A stretch of 47,265 nucleotides of DNA from Hyphomicrobiales bacterium (GTDB lineage Bacteria; Pseudomonadota; Alphaproteobacteria; Rhizobiales; Rhizobiaceae): positions 1 through 47,265 of the forward strand of contig JAALLE010000022.1 in the NCBI GenBank assembly GCA_011087605.1. The letters run 5' to 3'. A model generated the notes under the pieces. It searched no databases. It was not told where the DNA came from and saw nothing but the letters and a program-made list of their open reading frames with translations. Position numbers and translations under genes: made by a program. Positions 1 through 9,686 of this stretch are shown here, in pieces; within the stretch, counting starts at the first letter, position 1; every line of letters begins with the position of its first letter.

Positions 1-48
1 TGATGGGCCGTCTATAAAAGCATCAGGTTGGGGTAGCTGGGTAGTTAC
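1..48. mobile_element. Putative insertion-sequence end (left edge)
   Basis: Read outward (reverse complement from base 48), this segment begins GTAACTACCCAGCTACCC. It matches 17 of 18 bases of the outward sequence that starts at 47217 at the other edge (GTAACTACTCAGCTACCC), and the two then diverge, as expected for the left and right terminal inverted repeats of one insertion-sequence type. Ends beginning GTAA are typical of IS66-family elements, but that family assignment is from memory and not proven here. No transposase is visible because only 48 bases are present. The window probably stops here because the element is repeated in the genome. Confidence 0.55.
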
Positions 49-123
49 GATTAATTTTCAATTGCAAACTAGCTTGATGATGCCCGCCGCACCAGATTAA
101 AACACTTGGCGCGGATATTATTG

Positions 124-1653
124 ATGGTCTCACGTTGTACGACGGTCGCATTTCAGGGAATCAGAGCAGTTTCGGTAGATGTTCAGGTGATGATCGGGCC
201 TGGCAAAATGATGATGCAGATTGTTGGTCTGGCCGATAAGGCTGTCACCGAAAGCCGCGAACGGGTGCAGGCAGCGCTCCACGCCTCCGGGCTTTCAATG
301 CCGAACAAGCGGGTAACGGTGAATTTGGCACCGGCAGATTTGCCCAAGGAAGGCAGTCACTATGATCTGCCCATCGCACTCGCGTTGATGTGCGCATTGG
401 GGGCCATGCCTGCCGATGCTCTGGAAAAATACATCGTCATGGGAGAGTTGGGCCTGGATGGTACGATCGCGCAGGTTGCCGGTGTTCTGCCGGCGGCGAT
501 CGAGGCAAATGGCATGGACAAGGGATTGATTTGTCCAAAGCCTTGTGGCGCCGAAGCTGCATGGGCCGACCCGCAGATGGATATTCTGGCCCCGCGCAGC
601 CTCATCGCCATGGCCAACCATTTTAAAGGGCTACAGGTTTTGTCGCGCCCGGTCGCACGACTTCGCAGCGTTGAAAGTGACTTGCCCGACATGGCAGATA
701 TCAAAGGGCAGGAAACAGCCAAACGAGCTCTCGAGGTCGCAGCCGCGGGAGGTCACAACCTGATATTTGTCGGCCCGCCGGGATCGGGAAAAAGTATGCT
801 GGCCTCAAGGTTACCGGGAATTCTTCCAGACCTTGAGCCCAAGGAGCTTCTGGAAGTTTCAATGATTTCATCGATTGCCGGGACCCTTGCGGATGGCCAG
901 CTTTCCTCGCTGCGCCCTTTTCGCACGCCGCATCATTCAGCATCCATGGCAGCGATGGTCGGTGGTGGGATTCGGGCTCGACCTGGTGAGGTTTCAATGG
1001 CTCACAACGGCGTGTTGTTTCTTGATGAATTTCTGGAGTTCAGTCCGCAGGTTCTCGACAGTTTGCGCCAACCTATTGAAACCGGAGAAACAATGATCGC
1101 CAGAGCAAATCACCGGGTTTCATATCCCTCACGTTTCCAACTGATTGCGGCAATGAATCCCTGTCGATGTGGCATGGCTGGGGAGCCGGGACATACATGC
1201 CGTCGAGGTGCGCGATGTGCCACCGACCATCAGGCACGAATTTCCGGGCCCTTGATGGACAGGTTGGATCTACGGGTGGAAGTTCCGGCGGTCTCTCCGA
1301 ATGATCTGATGCAGATAAAAAGCGGCGAAACCAGCTCGGATATTGGCGTCCGTGTGCAACGTGCCCGGAAGTTTCAGGCCGAACGCTATCAGGCACTGGG
1401 TCAGGATCAACTGACCAATGCCCAGACCAGTCACTCTGTTATTGAAAAGGTGGCTGAGCCCGATCGATCCGGAAAGCAATTGCTTAAGGATGCGGCGGAC
1501 AAGTTGAAATTCTCAGCACGTGGCTATCACCGCATCCTAAAGGTCGCGCGGACGCTTGCTGATTTGGGTGGTGTCGAATGTGTCGGCCGCATCCATCTGG
1601 CTGAAGCAATTTCCTATCGAACCGCAGGTCATAAACTAGCTGGAGTCGCTTGA
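124..1653 (+). CDS. comM: YifB/ComM family Mg-chelatase-like AAA+ ATPase
   Basis: The predicted product is about 509 residues, the usual length for the family. It has an N-terminal Lon-protease-like fold segment (the VNLAPADLPKEGSHYDLPIAL region). A Mg-chelatase-type AAA+ module follows, with Walker A GPPGSGKSML and Walker B LFLDEF. A cysteine-bearing stretch MNPCRCGMAG and a C-terminal winged-helix-like end complete it. ComM proteins are hexameric helicases that promote branch migration during natural transformation in some bacteria; the role in alphaproteobacteria is unproven. I chose ATG 124 (MVSRCTTVAF) over an upstream in-frame TTG at 106 because family members start with this motif. The putative insertion-sequence boundary lies only 75 bases upstream, so the native promoter may be displaced. 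Confidence 0.9.
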   Translation: MVSRCTTVAFQGIRAVSVDVQVMIGPGKMMMQIVGLADKAVTESRERVQAALHASGLSMPNKRVTVNLAPADLPKEGSHYDLPIALALMCALGAMPADALEKYIVMGELGLDGTIAQVAGVLPAAIEANGMDKGLICPKPCGAEAAWADPQMDILAPRSLIAMANHFKGLQVLSRPVARLRSVESDLPDMADIKGQETAKRALEVAAAGGHNLIFVGPPGSGKSMLASRLPGILPDLEPKELLEVSMISSIAGTLADGQLSSLRPFRTPHHSASMAAMVGGGIRARPGEVSMAHNGVLFLDEFLEFSPQVLDSLRQPIETGETMIARANHRVSYPSRFQLIAAMNPCRCGMAGEPGHTCRRGARCATDHQARISGPLMDRLDLRVEVPAVSPNDLMQIKSGETSSDIGVRVQRARKFQAERYQALGQDQLTNAQTSHSVIEKVAEPDRSGKQLLKDAADKLKFSARGYHRILKVARTLADLGGVECVGRIHLAEAISYRTAGHKLAGVA

Positions 1654-1684
1654 ATCAATCAATTTTCCGACTTGATCGGCCGGA

Positions 1685-4030
1685 ATGAAAGTAAGCTGTT
1701 GGCAACCATTGGCGGGTAAATTTGCCGACATGACACTCCTTAAAAATCTTCAGGACAAATATTCCGATTTGCCAACCCGCTCTGGCAAACTGGAACCGAT
1801 GATCAAGAAGGCTGATTTGAGCAATGCCTACGACAGTCAATCAGTGAGCGCCAAAACGGGCGACCCATCAAAATCCGGCCATGGTGCGGAAATGCGACGT
1901 CAAAAGCGGGATCGACCAAGTCGAGCAGGGGATATTGAACTATCCCGAGTCGGGAAAATGGTTGGCCTGATAACTAAGATAAGGTCTGCCATGGGTTTGA
2001 AACGCCATGGCATTCAAAAGCATTCCGACCGCCAATTACCGACCGACATCGCAGGTCTTCAGGAGCGAAATCGACGGCTTGCCGACCGGCTTGAAAGCCT
2101 GGAGGACCGGTCCTGGGAAGTGCGTGAAAGCGAAGAGATCCACCGCAGTCTCTCTGAGGCATTCGGTGATATTGTTCTGCATCGAAACTCGCTGGGGGAG
2201 GTGGTGTTTCGCAATCGGGTGTTCGATACCTATTTTGATGATCTGACCACGTTAGATCTGCCTGTTAAACCAATTGTCGGCCGTCCGGATGAAAATCTGC
2301 AAGCCATGTCGCGTGATCTTGAGCTGGACACATTGAAAGGTCGGCGCTGGTTTTCCTGGACTGACCTGCCGGTGCGCGACCCGATGACCGGGGAAGTTGG
2401 AATTCGATCTGTGGCCCGCGACATCACCCAACAAAAAACCAGCCAGCAGGAAATTCTTGATGCCTTGACCAAAGCCGAACTGGCCAATGAGGCCAAATCG
2501 CGATTTCTGGCAATGGTGAGTCACGAAATTCGCACACCCCTGAACGGTATTATCGGGATTTCCGGATTGTTGTCTGACGGGGATATGGCGCCAGACCAGA
2601 GAAACTATGTCGAAGCGATTACCAGTTCAGGTAGTACTTTGCTGAATCTTATTGAGGATCTGCTCGATACCGCTCGGATAGAAAGTGGACATGTGGAGTT
2701 AACCCCACGACCAACAAATCTAAATCACTTGGTGGAAGATGTTGCGGAATTGCTCGCGCCGGCGGCGCAGGCAAAGGGTCTTGAATTAGCGACGTATGTC
2801 TCACCAGATCTTCCCGTTGAGGTTTGGGTTGATTGTGGAAGACTGCGACAAGTTCTCCTCAATTTGGTTGGCAATGCCGTCAAATTTACCAAATCAGGTG
2901 GAATTGGTATTGATGTTGCGGTTTGTAATGACCGAGACGCCGAGGCGGCAAATGCCTTAAAATTCTCCATCAGCGATAGCGGGCCAGGCCTGCGCGAAGA
3001 AGATTTGCAGCGGATTTTTGAAGAGTTTGTTCAGACCGATGAAGGCGCAACCAGGCAATATGGCGGTGCCGGACTGGGTCTTGCGATTTCAAAAAATCTG
3101 GTTGAGCTGATGGGCGGACGGATTGATGTAGCAAGCCGCTTGGGGCATGGCACAACCTTTGAATTAATTGTCAATCTGGATGTGGTCGAGAGTGAAGATT
3201 TTGCTCAGGATGAGCCAATTGCCGTTGATCAGAGGGTTGCTCTGATCCTGGCTCGCACACCGGCCCGAAAAACGCTGGCGCGCTCAATCAGGGGGTTGGG
3301 TGCGGAGGTGAATACGTTCGACTCAGTCGATGGATTTCTGCTCAATTGCAGTCAAAACCAGCCATTTGATTCTGTGATCGGACCAATTGCCGAGGAGGGT
3401 CCGGAGGATTTTGACAAATTGAAGCGTGCGCTGCCGCTTTCCACACGATTAATCAACATAAGCGATGGGACAGTAACCGGCGCAGGCAATGCCACGATGA
3501 AATCAGGAATTGACGCTTGGCTGACACGCCCGGTGCGTCATCAAACCCTTCGTCGAATCCTGTCCAATCAACTCTCCAGCTCATCGGCCGTTGAAAAAAA
3601 TTCAAATATTGAACAGTCAGGCGACACTGCTCTTGATATTCTGTTGGCCGAAGACAATCCGATCAATGCCTTGCTGGCCAAATCTCTGCTCAACAAGATC
3701 GGTCACCGGGTGATCCATGTTGATGATGGAAGTCAGGCCGTCGAAGCTGTGGCTGGGCACGATTTTGATTTGATCTTGATGGACCTGCACATGCCAGTGA
3801 TGGATGGTCAGGCGGCGCTGGAAAAGATCCGAGCCATGGGCACAAGAAAAGCGACCACACCTGTCGTCGTGTTAAGCGCTGACGGTCAAGCCACGGCAAA
3901 GGATGAAGCTCTTAAACAGGGTGCTGACGACTATCTGGTAAAGCCGATCAGTCCGGAAGATTTGCAATCCGTCCTGTCGCAGTTTGCCAAGCCGGAAAAT
4001 ATGCTTCCCGTCGCAACCGCTAATCTGTAA
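1685..4030 (+). CDS. Soluble PAS-containing hybrid histidine kinase with C-terminal receiver
   Basis: The product is 781 residues with no membrane segment, so it is probably cytosolic. A polar N-terminal region of about 140 residues is followed by a PAS-like domain (about 150-248). A HisKA domain has phosphoacceptor His280 in VSHEIRTPLNG. The HATPase domain shows the N box LLNLVGNAVKF, the G1 box SDSGPGL and the G2 box GGAGLGLAIS. Residues about 513-625 resemble a degenerate receiver. The true C-terminal receiver has Asp700 in LILMDLHMPVMDG and the KP motif in DDYLVKPIS. It lies 65 bases or more upstream of olsB on the same strand, a pairing I recall from rhizobial genomes. The signal sensed is unknown. 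The start is uncertain; an ATG at 1730 is an alternative. Confidence 0.88.
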   Translation: MKVSCWQPLAGKFADMTLLKNLQDKYSDLPTRSGKLEPMIKKADLSNAYDSQSVSAKTGDPSKSGHGAEMRRQKRDRPSRAGDIELSRVGKMVGLITKIRSAMGLKRHGIQKHSDRQLPTDIAGLQERNRRLADRLESLEDRSWEVRESEEIHRSLSEAFGDIVLHRNSLGEVVFRNRVFDTYFDDLTTLDLPVKPIVGRPDENLQAMSRDLELDTLKGRRWFSWTDLPVRDPMTGEVGIRSVARDITQQKTSQQEILDALTKAELANEAKSRFLAMVSHEIRTPLNGIIGISGLLSDGDMAPDQRNYVEAITSSGSTLLNLIEDLLDTARIESGHVELTPRPTNLNHLVEDVAELLAPAAQAKGLELATYVSPDLPVEVWVDCGRLRQVLLNLVGNAVKFTKSGGIGIDVAVCNDRDAEAANALKFSISDSGPGLREEDLQRIFEEFVQTDEGATRQYGGAGLGLAISKNLVELMGGRIDVASRLGHGTTFELIVNLDVVESEDFAQDEPIAVDQRVALILARTPARKTLARSIRGLGAEVNTFDSVDGFLLNCSQNQPFDSVIGPIAEEGPEDFDKLKRALPLSTRLINISDGTVTGAGNATMKSGIDAWLTRPVRHQTLRRILSNQLSSSSAVEKNSNIEQSGDTALDILLAEDNPINALLAKSLLNKIGHRVIHVDDGSQAVEAVAGHDFDLILMDLHMPVMDGQAALEKIRAMGTRKATTPVVVLSADGQATAKDEALKQGADDYLVKPISPEDLQSVLSQFAKPENMLPVATANL

Positions 4031-4101
4031 ATTCAATTGCATCTTGAACGGCATGACTTGATTGTCACACCGCTGTTGCCCGGCTGAATTTACTTGTGCC
4101 A

Positions 4102-4980
4102 ATGAATTGTAAAGTTGAACAGATGTCCCTGAGCCATGATCAGCCAATGACCGTGCCTAGCCAATCGGTTGACCCCGAGGCACCGCTTCTGGGTGAGATT
4201 GGGCATTTACAAACAAGACTTGCGCGAAGCCAGGCAGAAATCAGCGCTGCTCAAGCGGTGCGATATGAGGTGTTTTATCGGGAGATGGGCGGTTGCCCCA
4301 ACGAGGACATTCGCCAGGCGGAGCGTGATCAGGATGCTTTTGACCCCTTCTGCGATCACCTGCTTGTTCTCGACGCAGAGCATGATGAGGCACAGATTGT
4401 TGGCACTTACCGTATGATGCGACAGGTGCAGGCTAAGCAAGCCGGGGCGTTTTATTCCCAATCAGAATACGATCTGGCGCCGATGCTGGCTTCAAACCAA
4501 CAGTCAAATCTGTTGGAGCTTGGACGTTCCTGTATTTTGTCGAGCTACCGAAACAAGCGAACCATGGAACTGCTGTGGCATGGCACTTGGGCGCATGCGG
4601 TGGCCAATCATATTGATATTATGTTTGGCTGTGCTTCGTTTGAAGGCACTGACCCGGATCAGTTCGGCGATTGTCTGTCCTGGCTGGCAGAAAATGCCGC
4701 ATTGAGTTCCGATGAGGATTGTCCTGCGGTCGCAAGCAATCAGGTAAATTTGAGCAATTTTTCCTCAGCATCGACGCAGCCGGTATCCGTGCGGCAGGCC
4801 ATGGCCAAAATGCCTCCCCTAATCAAAGGCTACCTCCGTCTGGGTGCAAAAATTGCAACACACGCCGTGATTGACGAACAGTTTGGCACGATTGACGTTT
4901 TGGTTGTGCTCAAAGTGGCTCAGATCAATCCCCGTTATCTGGCCCATTTTGGAGTTGATGCATCCCGATTCACCGTCTGA
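4102..4980 (+). CDS. olsB: L-ornithine N(alpha)-acyltransferase (OlsB-like GNAT)
   Basis: OlsB transfers a 3-hydroxyacyl group from acyl-ACP to ornithine, giving lyso-ornithine lipid, the first step of phosphorus-free ornithine-lipid synthesis at the inner membrane. The about 292-residue product has the family pattern: an N-terminal RYEVFYREMG segment, a central DHLLVLD...VGTYRMM strand, and the ELGRSCILSSYRNKRTMELLW core of the hemolysin-like/OlsB GNAT group. The partner acyltransferase olsA is not in the window. Placement directly upstream of mutS agrees with rhizobial gene order. The start is ambiguous among GTG 4096, ATG 4102, ATG 4123 and ATG 4150, and none has a strong Shine-Dalgarno sequence. 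Confidence 0.82.
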   Translation: MNCKVEQMSLSHDQPMTVPSQSVDPEAPLLGEIGHLQTRLARSQAEISAAQAVRYEVFYREMGGCPNEDIRQAERDQDAFDPFCDHLLVLDAEHDEAQIVGTYRMMRQVQAKQAGAFYSQSEYDLAPMLASNQQSNLLELGRSCILSSYRNKRTMELLWHGTWAHAVANHIDIMFGCASFEGTDPDQFGDCLSWLAENAALSSDEDCPAVASNQVNLSNFSSASTQPVSVRQAMAKMPPLIKGYLRLGAKIATHAVIDEQFGTIDVLVVLKVAQINPRYLAHFGVDASRFTV

Positions 4981-5097
4981 TTTCAAAACATCCACAGTTC
5001 GCTGGGTCTGATCTGCTTCTGCCATATGTCTGCAATGGCTAGTTGCAAACTGGCCTGCTAATATCTGGCTCTGATCCCAATCCTGTTTGCGTGTTCC

Positions 5098-7752
5098 ATG
5101 TCCAACCAACCGACCCCGATGATGGCGCAATATATTGAGATCAAGGCGACTTATTCCGATGCATTGCTGTTCTATCGTATGGGCGACTTTTACGAGTTGT
5201 TTTTCGCAGATGCCGAAACAGCATCGCGGGCTTTGGGCATTGCACTGACTAAACGTGGCAAACATCTCGGTTAAGATATTCCCATGTGCGGTGTTCCGGT
5301 ACATGCATCAGATGACTATCTGCAAAGGCTGATTGCACTTGGGCACAGAGTAGCGGTGTGCGAGCAGGTTGAAGATCCCGCGATAGCCAAAAAACGCGGC
5401 TCCAAATCGGTGGTGAAGAGGGACGTTGTTCGCCTCGTTACCCCAGGAACAATCACCGAAGAAAATCTCTTGGACCCGGGCTCTGCCAATATTCTTGCAA
5501 CATTGGCGCGGGTCCGGGGTGGCGAAACCGGCGACCAATATGCTTTGGCAGCAATTGATATTTCGACCGGCACATTCACATTGGCAGAATCTGAAGCCGA
5601 TCAACTCTCGGCCGATATCGCCCGTCTGGCACCCAGCGAACTGGTTGTTGCTGATCGGCTGTTTGATGATGATGATTTGCGCCTCTTGTTTGAAAATCTC
5701 GACTGCACGGTTCAGCCGCAACCTTCGTCGATGTTTGATTCCTCGCGAGCTGCCCAAAACATCCAGGAGTTTTACCAAGTGTCTACGCTGGATGGGTTTG
5801 GCACATTTACGCGGGCAGAACTGGCGGCGGCAAATGCGGCGATTGCCTATATTCAAATAACTCAGATTGGCGAACGGCCTCCGCTGGCGCGACCCGACCG
5901 CAGTGAGTCTTCTCAGGTCCTGTATATCGACGCGGCAACCCGAGCCAATCTGGAATTGATGCAAACACTTTCCGGCAGTCGCGAAGGTGCCTTGCTGAAA
6001 ACCATTGACCGAACTGTGTCCGGCGGTGGTGCCAGATTGCTGACCCAGCGCATGGCTAACCCACTGACCGTGGCGGCGCGAATTGTTGCACGGCACGATG
6101 AAGTTTCGTTCTTTCTTGTTCAGGAAGATTTACGTGGGCAGGTTCGCTCGGTTCTGAAATCAATGCCAGATACCGCAAGGTCTTTGTCCCGGTTATCGCT
6201 GAACCGGGGAGGACCGCGGGACCTGCTGTCGATTAGTCTTGGGTTGAAGACAACAAATGCTCTGGCGGAGTTGATTCAAAACCTTGAACCGGAATTGCCG
6301 ACCAATCTCCATGACAATTTGAACTGCCTGGAAGAAGCTCCAATCGCACTGGCCGATCATTTGGATCAATTGCTTTTCGATGAGGCTCCTTTGTTGGCTC
6401 GTGATGGCAATTTCATTCAAAGCGGATTTGATGCGGAGCTGGATGAATTGCGGCAGCTGAGCAATGAAAGTAAAAAGGTAATTGCCAGCCTCCAGTCGAG
6501 TTATGCCGGGGAAACAGGGGTTAAGAATCTTAAAATCCGGCACAACAACGTGCTGGGATATTTCATTGAAGTGACTGCCTTGAATGCGGCGGCGCTCAGC
6601 GAAGACAAAGAGCGGTTCATACACCGCCAGACCATGGCCAATGCCATGCGATTTACAACGACGGAACTGGCAGAACTGGAAACAAAGATTGCCAATGCAG
6701 CGAACAAGGCATTGCAGCTGGAGCTTGGCCATTTTGCTGAAGCTCAGCAAAAGGTGCTGGCGCAAACCGAGCGGCTTCAGGCCATTGCGCAGGCCATTGC
6801 TGAAATAGATGTTGGTGCGGCGCTGGCCGAATTGGCCCAGGAACAGGGCTATGTTCGACCCGCGATCGACGATGGTCTGGCTTTCGAGATCGTGGCCGGA
6901 CGCCATCCAGTTGTCGAGCAGGCGCTCCGCAAACAGGCGGAAAACCCTTTCGTTGCCAATGACTGTTCAATAGGCGGCACCGATAGTGGAAAACTTTGGC
7001 TGCTGACCGGTCCAAATATGGGCGGCAAGTCTACATTCCTTCGGCAAAATACCCTGATCGTCATACTCGCTCAAATGGGCTCATTTGTGCCTGCTGGTAG
7101 TGCTCATATAGGCATTGTCGACCGCCTGTTTTCACGGGTCGGCGCGGCAGATGATTTGGCACGCGGCCGCTCCACTTTTATGGTTGAAATGGTGGAAACA
7201 GCCGCAATACTCAATCAGGCTGGCTCTCGATCGCTGGTCATTCTAGATGAAATAGGCCGCGGAACGGCAACCTTTGACGGTCTGTCGATTGCCTGGGCAA
7301 CACTTGAACACCTTCATGAAATCAACTGCTGTCGAACCCTGTTTGCCACCCACTATCATGAGCTGACGGCCCTTTCATCTGCGCTTCAGCGCCTGTCGAA
7401 CGTTACGATGAGTGTCAAGGAATGGGACGGTGATGTGGTGTTCCTGCACGAAGTCGTCGAGGGCACTGCAGATCGTTCCTATGGTATTCAGGTGGCGCGA
7501 CTGGCGGGACTGCCTGGCAAGGTGGTTGAACGGGCGCGAAATGTACTTGACCAATTGGAAAGTCAAAATAGAGAAAGTCCATCGAGTACCTTGATCGATG
7601 ACCTCCCCCTGTTTTCTGCTTTACAGGTTGAAGCGAAACCTGCCCCCGTCGGACAGTCAAAGCTGCAGGAAAAATTGGACGGGATTCAGCCAGACGAATT
7701 GACACCGCGTGAGGCGTTGGAACTGATCTATGCGCTTAAGTCAGTTCAATAG
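5098..7752 (+). pseudogene. mutS: mutS, DNA mismatch repair protein, interrupted by in-frame TAA
   Basis: Reading from ATG 5098, the frame runs [20 protein letters not shown], then [10 protein letters not shown], up to TKRGKHLG. It then meets TAA at 5272-5274 (codon 59) and continues without a frameshift as [16 protein letters not shown] through to 7752. Family members have [10 protein letters not shown] here, so one G-to-T change (GAA to TAA) explains the stop. Without it the protein would be 884 residues, a normal length. The mismatch-reading Phe31-x-Glu33 motif lies before the stop; the clamp, lever and ATPase domains ([29 protein letters not shown]) lie after it. Either the strain carries a nonsense allele or the base is a sequencing error. 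Other genes here end in TAA, so codon reassignment is not a likely explanation. Confidence 0.85.
5284..7752 (+). CDS. mutS: MutS remainder downstream of the nonsense codon
   Basis: This is the open 822-residue part of mutS, starting at the ATG three codons after the in-frame TAA. If ribosomes restart here, the product would keep the connector, lever, clamp and ATPase domains and the C-terminal dimerisation region. It would lack the first 62 residues, including the Phe-x-Glu wedge that contacts mismatched bases, so normal mismatch recognition would not be expected. There is no clear Shine-Dalgarno sequence just before 5284. The stop codon overlaps the 3' end of the convergent deoC by 7 bases. 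Confidence 0.6.
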   Translation: MCGVPVHASDDYLQRLIALGHRVAVCEQVEDPAIAKKRGSKSVVKRDVVRLVTPGTITEENLLDPGSANILATLARVRGGETGDQYALAAIDISTGTFTLAESEADQLSADIARLAPSELVVADRLFDDDDLRLLFENLDCTVQPQPSSMFDSSRAAQNIQEFYQVSTLDGFGTFTRAELAAANAAIAYIQITQIGERPPLARPDRSESSQVLYIDAATRANLELMQTLSGSREGALLKTIDRTVSGGGARLLTQRMANPLTVAARIVARHDEVSFFLVQEDLRGQVRSVLKSMPDTARSLSRLSLNRGGPRDLLSISLGLKTTNALAELIQNLEPELPTNLHDNLNCLEEAPIALADHLDQLLFDEAPLLARDGNFIQSGFDAELDELRQLSNESKKVIASLQSSYAGETGVKNLKIRHNNVLGYFIEVTALNAAALSEDKERFIHRQTMANAMRFTTTELAELETKIANAANKALQLELGHFAEAQQKVLAQTERLQAIAQAIAEIDVGAALAELAQEQGYVRPAIDDGLAFEIVAGRHPVVEQALRKQAENPFVANDCSIGGTDSGKLWLLTGPNMGGKSTFLRQNTLIVILAQMGSFVPAGSAHIGIVDRLFSRVGAADDLARGRSTFMVEMVETAAILNQAGSRSLVILDEIGRGTATFDGLSIAWATLEHLHEINCCRTLFATHYHELTALSSALQRLSNVTMSVKEWDGDVVFLHEVVEGTADRSYGIQVARLAGLPGKVVERARNVLDQLESQNRESPSSTLIDDLPLFSALQVEAKPAPVGQSKLQEKLDGIQPDELTPREALELIYALKSVQ

Positions 7753-8513
7753 CCCTGGGAAGGTTTAGCAGACTTTCCCTCAAGTGCCGCCAGAAGATCA
7801 TCAAGAACGCTTGATGCACCGAAGCGCAATGTTGATGGCGATGCCCAGTCGTCGCCCAGCAATTTGTCCGCCAAATTCAAATAAGCACCGCAATCTTCAG
7901 TCGTTTTGATTCCGCCTGCAGGCTTCAGCCCCACTGGTTTGGCAGACTCCGCTATTGCCTGCAGCATAATCTTTGCAGCCTCCAGCGTTGCGTTCACGGC
8001 AACTTTGCCAGTCGAGGTCTTAATGAAATCCGCACCGGCGGCAATCGCCAGATCGCTGGCGGTGCGAATGAGTTCCGGATCTTGCAATTCACCGGTTTCC
8101 AGAATGACTTTGAGAAGCGCCTTTTCGGATGTCGCTGATCGAATTGCAACAATCATCGCCTGAGTTGTGGAACTGTCCCCCGCCAGCATATCCCCATAAG
8201 GGATGACCAAATCGATCTCATCTGCTCCGTCTGAAATGGCCTTGATGGTGAGCGCAACTGTGTCCTCAATGGTTTGGTCACCGTTGGGAAAATTTACCAC
8301 TGTGGCAATCGGAATGCCGGAACCTTCCAGCTGGGCTTTGGCAAACGTGATCGTGTGCGGCCAGATACAGATTGCCGCTACATTGCCATGCGGCGTCTGA
8401 GCCCGGCTGCACAATTCACCAACACTTTTTTCGTCGCTGTTGTCACCGAGATCTGTCAGGTCCACAAGGCCAAGTGCGCGCGCTGCTATTGATTTGCGTA
8501 ATGCGCTCGACAT
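7746..8513 (-). CDS. deoC: Deoxyribose-phosphate aldolase
   Basis: DeoC cleaves 2-deoxyribose-5-phosphate to glyceraldehyde-3-phosphate and acetaldehyde, the last step of deoxynucleoside catabolism in the cytosol. The 255-residue protein has the Schiff-base lysine in DFIKTSTGK, the second active-site lysine region in GLKPAGGI, and the [12 protein letters not shown] strand. It is the last gene of the reverse-strand run; its ATG (8513-8511) overlaps the TGA of punA (TGATG arrangement), implying translational coupling. A GTG at 8516 is an alternative start. Its 3' end overlaps the mutS stop by 7 bases on the opposite strand. Confidence 0.93.
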   Translation of the reverse strand: MSSALRKSIAARALGLVDLTDLGDNSDEKSVGELCSRAQTPHGNVAAICIWPHTITFAKAQLEGSGIPIATVVNFPNGDQTIEDTVALTIKAISDGADEIDLVIPYGDMLAGDSSTTQAMIVAIRSATSEKALLKVILETGELQDPELIRTASDLAIAAGADFIKTSTGKVAVNATLEAAKIMLQAIAESAKPVGLKPAGGIKTTEDCGAYLNLADKLLGDDWASPSTLRFGASSVLDDLLAALEGKSAKPSQGY

Positions 8514-9298
8514 CACAAGCCCTCCTTCAATGCGGCGGCGAGTAGTCGGGCAATTTTTTCACCACCTTGAGGAGCAATCTCTTTGGTTTCGGTATGAGAT
8601 AATTCGGCTCCAGTCATTCCGGCTGCGAAATTAGTGATAATCGAAAAGGCAGCCACGTCCATATTGTAGAACCGGGCAAGAATCACCTCCGGTACAGTGG
8701 ACATGCCCACCGCATCGGCACCCATGCGGCGCGCCATTTTAATTTCAGCAGGCGTTTCAAAACTGGGTCCCGAAAACCACATATAAACACCGCGATGCAG
8801 TTTGATATCCAGGCTTTTTGCATGGCGGCGAAATGTCTTGCGCAAACCCTTGTCATAGGCCGATGTCAGGCCGACAAAGCGTTTATCGGTGGGTTCACCG
8901 AATAACGGATTGGTTCCGGAAAAATTGATGTGATCCTTGATCTGCATAATTGAACCGGGTGCCATGTCGGGATTGGTTGAACCAGCAGAATTGGTCAGGA
9001 TCAGGCGATTTACTCCGGCCTCCTTCAACGCAGCAATGGGCCCCCGCATCGCAGCTGGATTGCCTTCCTCATAATAGTGAACCCGACCGGAAAGCACGAT
9101 GACATTATGCCCGTTCAATGTTCCGGCAATTATCTCTGCAGAATGTCCAGAGACCTTGCTGACCGGAAACCCATCAAGATCGCCAAATGGGTGTCGGCTT
9201 TCCACCTGCACCGCGTCAACCGCACCGCCCAGTCCCGAGCCCAGCACCAGGGCAGTTTCGGGTGTAAATCCATTCAGCGCTGTTTTCAGGTCCATCAT
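8513..9298 (-). CDS. punA: Purine-nucleoside phosphorylase (PNP/MTAP family)
   Basis: This enzyme phosphorolyses purine (deoxy)nucleosides to free base and (deoxy)ribose-1-phosphate. The 261-residue length and motifs fit the trimeric PNP family: LGSGLGG phosphate loop, SGRVHYYEEG, LTNSAGSTN, GVYMWFSGPSFETPAEI and the late TNFAAGMTG purine-site segment. It sits between cdd (2-base gap) and deoC (1-base overlap), so the three plausibly act together in nucleoside salvage. Its deoxyribose-1-phosphate product would need a phosphopentomutase, which is not in this window, before DeoC could use it. ATG 9295 is an alternative start. Confidence 0.92.
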   Translation of the reverse strand: MMDLKTALNGFTPETALVLGSGLGGAVDAVQVESRHPFGDLDGFPVSKVSGHSAEIIAGTLNGHNVIVLSGRVHYYEEGNPAAMRGPIAALKEAGVNRLILTNSAGSTNPDMAPGSIMQIKDHINFSGTNPLFGEPTDKRFVGLTSAYDKGLRKTFRRHAKSLDIKLHRGVYMWFSGPSFETPAEIKMARRMGADAVGMSTVPEVILARFYNMDVAAFSIITNFAAGMTGAELSHTETKEIAPQGGEKIARLLAAALKEGL

Positions 9299-9300
9299 TT

Positions 9301-9684
9301 CTAGTCCAACTTAAAACTGGTGGGCAGCAGGTTACCCAGGGTTACGGTTTCAACAACGCCATTTTGGTCACATAAGTGAACCGGGGTGTCGGGAGTCGCA
9401 AACTCCACCAGCCTTTGGCGGCATCCGCCACAGGGAGTGATGCGATCCATCTTTTCTGCGGTTACACAAATCTCGGCAATCTTTCTTTCACCGGCGGTCA
9501 CCATCTGAGAAAGGGCACTTGTCTCGGCGCACCAACCTTCAGGATAGGATGCGTTTTCAATATTGCAGCCATGATAGATATTGCCCGCCGCGGTCAACAG
9601 CGCGGCTCCGACGGGAAATTTCGAATAGGGAGAATGGCTATTGGCCATGGCGGCGCGCGCTGCCTGGAAAAGGGTGTCTTTCAT
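9301..9684 (-). CDS. cdd: Cytidine deaminase
   Basis: Cdd converts cytidine and deoxycytidine to uridine and deoxyuridine with a zinc-bound hydroxide. The 127-residue product is of the small tetrameric type. Zinc ligands are visible in WCAETSAL (Cys-Ala-Glu) and PCGGCRQ (Pro-Cys-x-x-Cys), and the substrate loop GCNIENASYPEGWC is intact. It lies 2 bases after the upstream permease and 2 bases before punA in the same operon, linking imported pyrimidine nucleosides to salvage. Confidence 0.94.
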   Translation of the reverse strand: MKDTLFQAARAAMANSHSPYSKFPVGAALLTAAGNIYHGCNIENASYPEGWCAETSALSQMVTAGERKIAEICVTAEKMDRITPCGGCRQRLVEFATPDTPVHLCDQNGVVETVTLGNLLPTSFKLD

Positions 9685-9686
9685 GC

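Noticed and set aside
5308-6096. A 262-codon minus-strand frame opposite mutS
   Set aside because: It lies opposite conserved MutS sequence and has no family-like features.
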